Source: Prevotellaceae bacterium (lineage in GTDB: Bacteria; Bacteroidota; Bacteroidia; Bacteroidales; UBA932). Taken from it: a DNA stretch of 8,424 bases. Every line of letters starts with the position of its first letter. Positions within the stretch are counted from its first letter, which is position 1. This document shows positions 6,323-8,424 of the stretch, one piece after another. The DNA is taken from NCBI GenBank assembly GCA_031267855.1, contig JAIRYH010000074.1, positions 1 to 8,424 on the forward strand, written 5' to 3'. The notes beneath the pieces are model-generated. The model worked only from the letters and a program-made list of their open reading frames with translations. It had not been told where the DNA came from and searched no databases. The translations under genes were made by a program, and so were the position numbers.

Positions 6323-6974
6323 GAAACAATTTATCCTGTCCGACCGTCCATCTATCTTCAATCGCTTTATTGCCGAGCTGCGCGACAGCGCCATACAAAA
6401 AGACCGCCTGCGCTTTCGCCGCAACATGGAACGCGTGGGTGAAATCTTTGCCTATGAAATCAGCCGGACACTGCCGTATGCCACGCAGGAAGTAACCACT
6501 CCGCTGGGCATTTCGTCCGTCGTCCTGCCCGACGAATCCCTCGTGCTGGCCACGATCCTGCGCGCAGGGCTGCCCCTGCACCAGGGGTTCCTGAATTTCT
6601 TCGACCGCGCCGACAATGCTTTCATTGCCGCCTACCGCAAATACAGGAAAGATTATAAATTCACGATTCAGCTGGAATACATATCCTCGCCGGATATCGA
6701 AGGAAAAACGCTGGTGCTGATGGATCCGATGCTGGCTACCGGCGAGTCCATGCTGCTTACCTACCATACCCTGCTGAAAAAAGGCCAGCCGCGGCACACG
6801 CACATCGTGTCGCCCATTGCCAGCAAGTACGGCGTGGAGTATTTGCACACCAACCTGCCGCAACGAAACATCACCCTGTGGTTCGGCGCGGTGGACGAAG
6901 AACTGACCACCAAATCGTACATCGTGCCCGGACTTGGCGACGCCGGCGACTTAGCCTACGGGGAAAAGAACTAA
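6321..6974 (+). CDS. upp: Uracil phosphoribosyltransferase
   Basis: Upp converts uracil and PRPP to UMP and pyrophosphate in cytoplasmic pyrimidine salvage. The 217-residue product has the normal family length (about 210). ILRAGLPL (79-86), the PRPP-binding loop DPMLATGES (135-143) and the uracil-binding C-terminal motif YIVPGLGDAGD (200-210) are all present. In the PRPP loop, residue 142 is E where E. coli Upp has G (DPMLATGGS). ATG 6321 is the natural start; no Shine-Dalgarno precedes it, only the heptamer array. rpoN ends 90 bp upstream in the same direction, so read-through from rpoN is possible. The stop TAA (6972-6974) is the first triplet of the inverted repeat shared with the convergent mtgA. 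Confidence 0.96.
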   Translation: MKQFILSDRPSIFNRFIAELRDSAIQKDRLRFRRNMERVGEIFAYEISRTLPYATQEVTTPLGISSVVLPDESLVLATILRAGLPLHQGFLNFFDRADNAFIAAYRKYRKDYKFTIQLEYISSPDIEGKTLVLMDPMLATGESMLLTYHTLLKKGQPRHTHIVSPIASKYGVEYLHTNLPQRNITLWFGAVDEELTTKSYIVPGLGDAGDLAYGEKN

Positions 6975-7055
6975 GAACTAAGAGTTAAGAACTAAGAGTT
7001 GGCTGACGCCACTGTGCGCTTGTCGCAGTTCTTAGTTCTTAACTCTTAGTTCTTA
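6972..7055. terminator. 26-bp perfect inverted repeat made of heptads, between convergent upp and mtgA
   Basis: 6972-6997 is the exact reverse complement of 7030-7055, leaving a 32-nt loop. Each arm is a tandem of 7-bp units (AGAACTA alternating with AGAGTTA). The left arm begins with the upp stop codon. The right arm contains the mtgA stop codon (7039-7041, minus strand) and the codons for its last residues. By position it could act as a bidirectional terminator. The stem is AT-rich and lacks a clear T-tract, so that role is inferred. Confidence 0.7.
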
Positions 7056-7737
7056 TCAAGTCGGGTTGCGGCAGTTTTTTCATCAGGTTCATAATGGCTT
7101 TTTGCCGGCGCCGCAAATAAGCCGTTGGTTTCGCCGGGTTGCGGTGCAGCGGATTGGGAAGGCATACCGCCAGCATGGCCGATTCTTCGGCGGTCAGCTT
7201 TGCCGCCGGCTTTTTATAATAGTATTGTGCGGCAGCTTCCGCCCCGTACACGCCCCGGCCCATTTCCGCCACATTCAGGTAAACCTCCATGATGCGCTCT
7301 TTGCTCCAGAGCAATTCAATCAATAACGTGTAATAAGCCTCCAAACCCTTGCGCAGCCACGAACGATGCGGCAGGAGGAAGACATTTTTGGCGACCTGCT
7401 GCGTGATGGTGCTTGCGCCGCGCTTCTGCTTCCGGTCTTCGTCGCGCCACGCCTTGTCCAGCTCTATCCAGTCGAACCCGTGATGCTGCTCAAACCGGTT
7501 ATCTTCCGATGCAATCACGGCCCGCACCAGGTGCGGCGCGACTTTTTCCAGCGGCGTCCATGCGTAGCGTGTTTTCCACAGGCTGTCGCCGCGATGTTCC
7601 CACGAGCGGAGGCACATCAACGGCGTGCGGTACACCGGCAACCAGCGCAAAGCCGCCACCTGCAGCAATGACAGCACAAACAGGCCCGGCAGCACGTAAA
7701 GCAGATAAAACGGCAAACGACGGAATATATTTCTCAT
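7039..7737 (-). CDS. mtgA: Monofunctional biosynthetic peptidoglycan transglycosylase MtgA
   Basis: MtgA (family GT51) polymerises lipid II into glycan strands at the outer face of the cytoplasmic membrane and has no transpeptidase domain. The 232-residue product has a basic N-terminus and one membrane anchor (about 8-30, FYLLYVLPGLFVLSLL). GT51 motifs follow: EDNRFEQHHGFDW (78-90, catalytic Glu78), KRGASTITQQVAKNVFL (105-121) and RKGLEAYYTLLIELLWSKERI (129-149, second catalytic Glu expected at 133), then EVYLNVAEMGRGVYGAEAAA (151-170). Length is typical for the monofunctional enzyme. The start is ATG at 7737, 18 nt below a -7 element. It converges with upp. The last residues (IRTKS) and the stop are encoded by the heptad inverted repeat, so the natural C-terminus may have been replaced or extended by repeat sequence. 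Confidence 0.95.
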   Translation of the reverse strand: MRNIFRRLPFYLLYVLPGLFVLSLLQVAALRWLPVYRTPLMCLRSWEHRGDSLWKTRYAWTPLEKVAPHLVRAVIASEDNRFEQHHGFDWIELDKAWRDEDRKQKRGASTITQQVAKNVFLLPHRSWLRKGLEAYYTLLIELLWSKERIMEVYLNVAEMGRGVYGAEAAAQYYYKKPAAKLTAEESAMLAVCLPNPLHRNPAKPTAYLRRRQKAIMNLMKKLPQPDLIRTKS

Positions 7738-7755
7738 AACCGGAAAATAATGCTA

Positions 7756-7763
7756 CAAAGATA
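7756..7763 (-). promoter_or_regulatory. -7 element of the mtgA promoter
   Basis: On the minus strand the bases read TATCTTTG, an exact TAnnTTTG match, followed by TAGC. The predicted start site is about 14 nt before the mtgA ATG. No clear TTTG is found 19-20 bp upstream. Confidence 0.65.
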
Positions 7764-7955
7764 AGGAAAACAATTCTGGCGCTGCACCTCAAAAAAATAC
7801 AGTCATGATGAAAAAAAACCTGCAGATAAAAAATAAAGCAATATATCTGCGCCGTTATTTATGTGCTCCCTGTCATTTTGAAATTGATATTAAGAACAGA
7901 TCGCTTTAACTTTTATTCTGCCGGGTTTCTGAAATCGGGAAAATTTCTACCGGTA
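7764..7955. other. AT-rich gap with no convincing gene
   Basis: The contents are a 7-bp inverted repeat, GCAGATA (7822-7828) with TATCTGC (7844-7850), and the palindrome TACCGGTA (7948-7955) abutting the 42-bp array. A 34-codon frame at 7805-7909 has no promoter or family support. Confidence 0.45.
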
Positions 7956-8165
7956 ACACGTGTCGGAACCGTCCCGAAGCCCTTCGGCATACCTCCGACA
8001 CGTGTCGGAACCGTCCCGAAGCCCTTCGACATACCTCCGACACGTGTCGGAACCGTCCCGAAGCCCTTCGGCATACTTCCGACACGTGTCGGAACCGTCC
8101 CGAAGCCCTTCGACATACCTCCGACACGTGTCGGAACCGTCCCCGAGGGCTCGGGCATACTTGCG
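7956..8165 (+). repeat. 42-bp tandem array 2 (five units, two palindromes each)
   Basis: Units start at 7956, 7998, 8040, 8082 and 8124. Each is built as a 14-bp perfect palindrome CCGACACGTGTCGG, a 7-bp spacer AACCGTC, a 14-bp hairpin CCGAAGCCCTTCGG (5-bp stem, 4-nt loop) and a 7-bp spacer CATACCT. The first unit lacks the left bases of its palindrome. Units 1 and 3 read CGGCAT where 2 and 4 read CGACAT, suggesting an 84-bp duplication. The fifth unit is divergent but keeps the hairpin as CCCGA-GGGC-TCGGG. It is the same family as array 1, in the opposite orientation. Frames through it on both strands give peptides of 14-residue period (TRVGTVPKPFG and so on) that I treat as by-products. Confidence 0.93.
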
Positions 8166-8185
8166 GGGTTTATCCAGCCTGCGCG

Positions 8186-8218
8186 CCGCCGGCCTCATCC
8201 GGCCGGACGCGCCGGCGG
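8186..8218 (-). terminator. GC-rich hairpin just past the small minus-strand ORF
   Basis: CCGCCGGC (8186-8193) pairs with GCCGGCGG (8211-8218) across a 17-nt loop. On the minus strand it begins 4 nt after the stop codon of the 43-residue ORF, the position expected for a terminator. There is no T-tract. Confidence 0.45.
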
Positions 8219-8222
8219 GGAT

Positions 8223-8354
8223 TTAGAAAGGCAGGGATTTAATGATTGTTTCCACCGCGCTCCACAGCAGTTGCAGGTAGAGCGCAGCATTTTCATGCGC
8301 CGTGACATACAGCAGAAACAGCCGGACTCGTAACCAAAACAGGGTCTTTTTCAT
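8223..8354 (-). CDS. Possible 43-residue membrane-associated small protein
   Basis: ATG at 8354-8352 opens a frame to TAA at 8225-8223. It encodes MKKTLFWLRVRLFLLYV, then AHENAALYLQLLWS and AVETIIKSLPF. The basic start followed by a hydrophobic stretch (about 5-17) suggests a single membrane segment or signal anchor, and a second amphipathic stretch follows. I recognise no family. Support: a strong hairpin starts four bases after the stop, the frame ends before the repeats, and it is divergent from the gene at 8395. Against: it is short, and no TAnnTTTG element was found upstream on the minus strand. Confidence 0.4.
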   Translation of the reverse strand: MKKTLFWLRVRLFLLYVTAHENAALYLQLLWSAVETIIKSLPF

Positions 8355-8371
8355 AGTTTTCTATTTTTATG

Positions 8372-8379
8372 TATATTTG
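8372..8379 (+). promoter_or_regulatory. -7 element for the gene at the right edge
   Basis: TATATTTG matches TAnnTTTG and is followed by CAGCG, the same context as at rpoN. A run of T (about 8347-8351) sits at the -33 position. The ATG at 8395 lies about 11 nt beyond the predicted start site. Confidence 0.65.
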
Positions 8380-8394
8380 CAGCGTTTTGGATAC

Positions 8395-8424
8395 ATGAAA
8401 AAGGTGCCCAACACCAAGTTCATG
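8395..8424 (+). CDS. N-terminus of a gene cut by the window end
   Basis: ATG at 8395 after a good -7 element opens a frame of ten codons, MKKVPNTKFM, to the last base. The product cannot be assigned from ten residues. The KF-M context loosely resembles the start of Bacteroidota pyruvate:ferredoxin oxidoreductase, but that is a guess. Confidence 0.55.
   Translation, partial: MKKVPNTKFM

Noticed and set aside
7805..7909. 34-codon ORF with a CAPCHF motif
   Set aside because: AT-rich, no promoter, no family resemblance and it crosses an inverted repeat. The length is within chance expectation.
7863..8333. Repetitive proteins with TRVGTVPKPFG-type units on either strand of array 2
   Set aside because: Both strands give similar peptides because the unit is palindromic. 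Covarying stem substitutions point to structure rather than coding.

Overview
The window looks like chromosomal DNA from a GC-rich member of the Bacteroidota, probably Bacteroidales. The main clue is the promoter type: TAnnTTTG -7 elements typical of this phylum lie just upstream of four starts (mfd, rpoN, mtgA on the minus strand, and a gene running off the right edge), and no start has a clear Shine-Dalgarno sequence. The protein features (DEEQ box in Mfd, C-terminal RpoN box, GDAGDLAYGE ending of Upp) are compatible with that phylum, but no database search was possible.

Layout. 1-348: end of an unrecognised cysteine-rich reading frame, or possibly a structured non-coding region. 349-1265: no convincing gene; it holds a 42-bp tandem array (561-1110), an octamer array, a heptamer array and the mfd promoter. 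1266-4679: mfd. 4839-6230: rpoN (sigma-54). 6321-6974: upp. 7039-7737 (minus): mtgA, convergent with upp. 7738-8222: no convincing gene; it holds the mtgA promoter and a second 42-bp array (7956-8165). 8223-8354 (minus): a possible 43-residue protein. 8395-8424: first ten codons of a rightward gene.

The recognised genes are housekeeping genes with unrelated roles: Mfd removes stalled RNA polymerase and starts transcription-coupled repair, RpoN is an alternative sigma factor, Upp salvages uracil and MtgA polymerises peptidoglycan. They do not form an obvious pathway, and mfd, rpoN and mtgA each appear to have their own promoter.

The unusual content is the repeat architecture. Two 42-bp arrays of one family lie in opposite orientations about 7 kb apart. 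The clean unit is built as 14+7+14+7 bp with two palindromes, and divergent copies keep the pairing by paired substitutions. Most gaps between genes also carry short tandem repeats of 7, 8 or 15 bp. These repeats overlap the stop codons of mfd, upp and mtgA and the start codon of upp, abut or overlap promoters, and seem to have entered the coding sequence of mfd twice. The heptads and the 42-bp units share a 7-bp quantum, which is the most interesting signal here.
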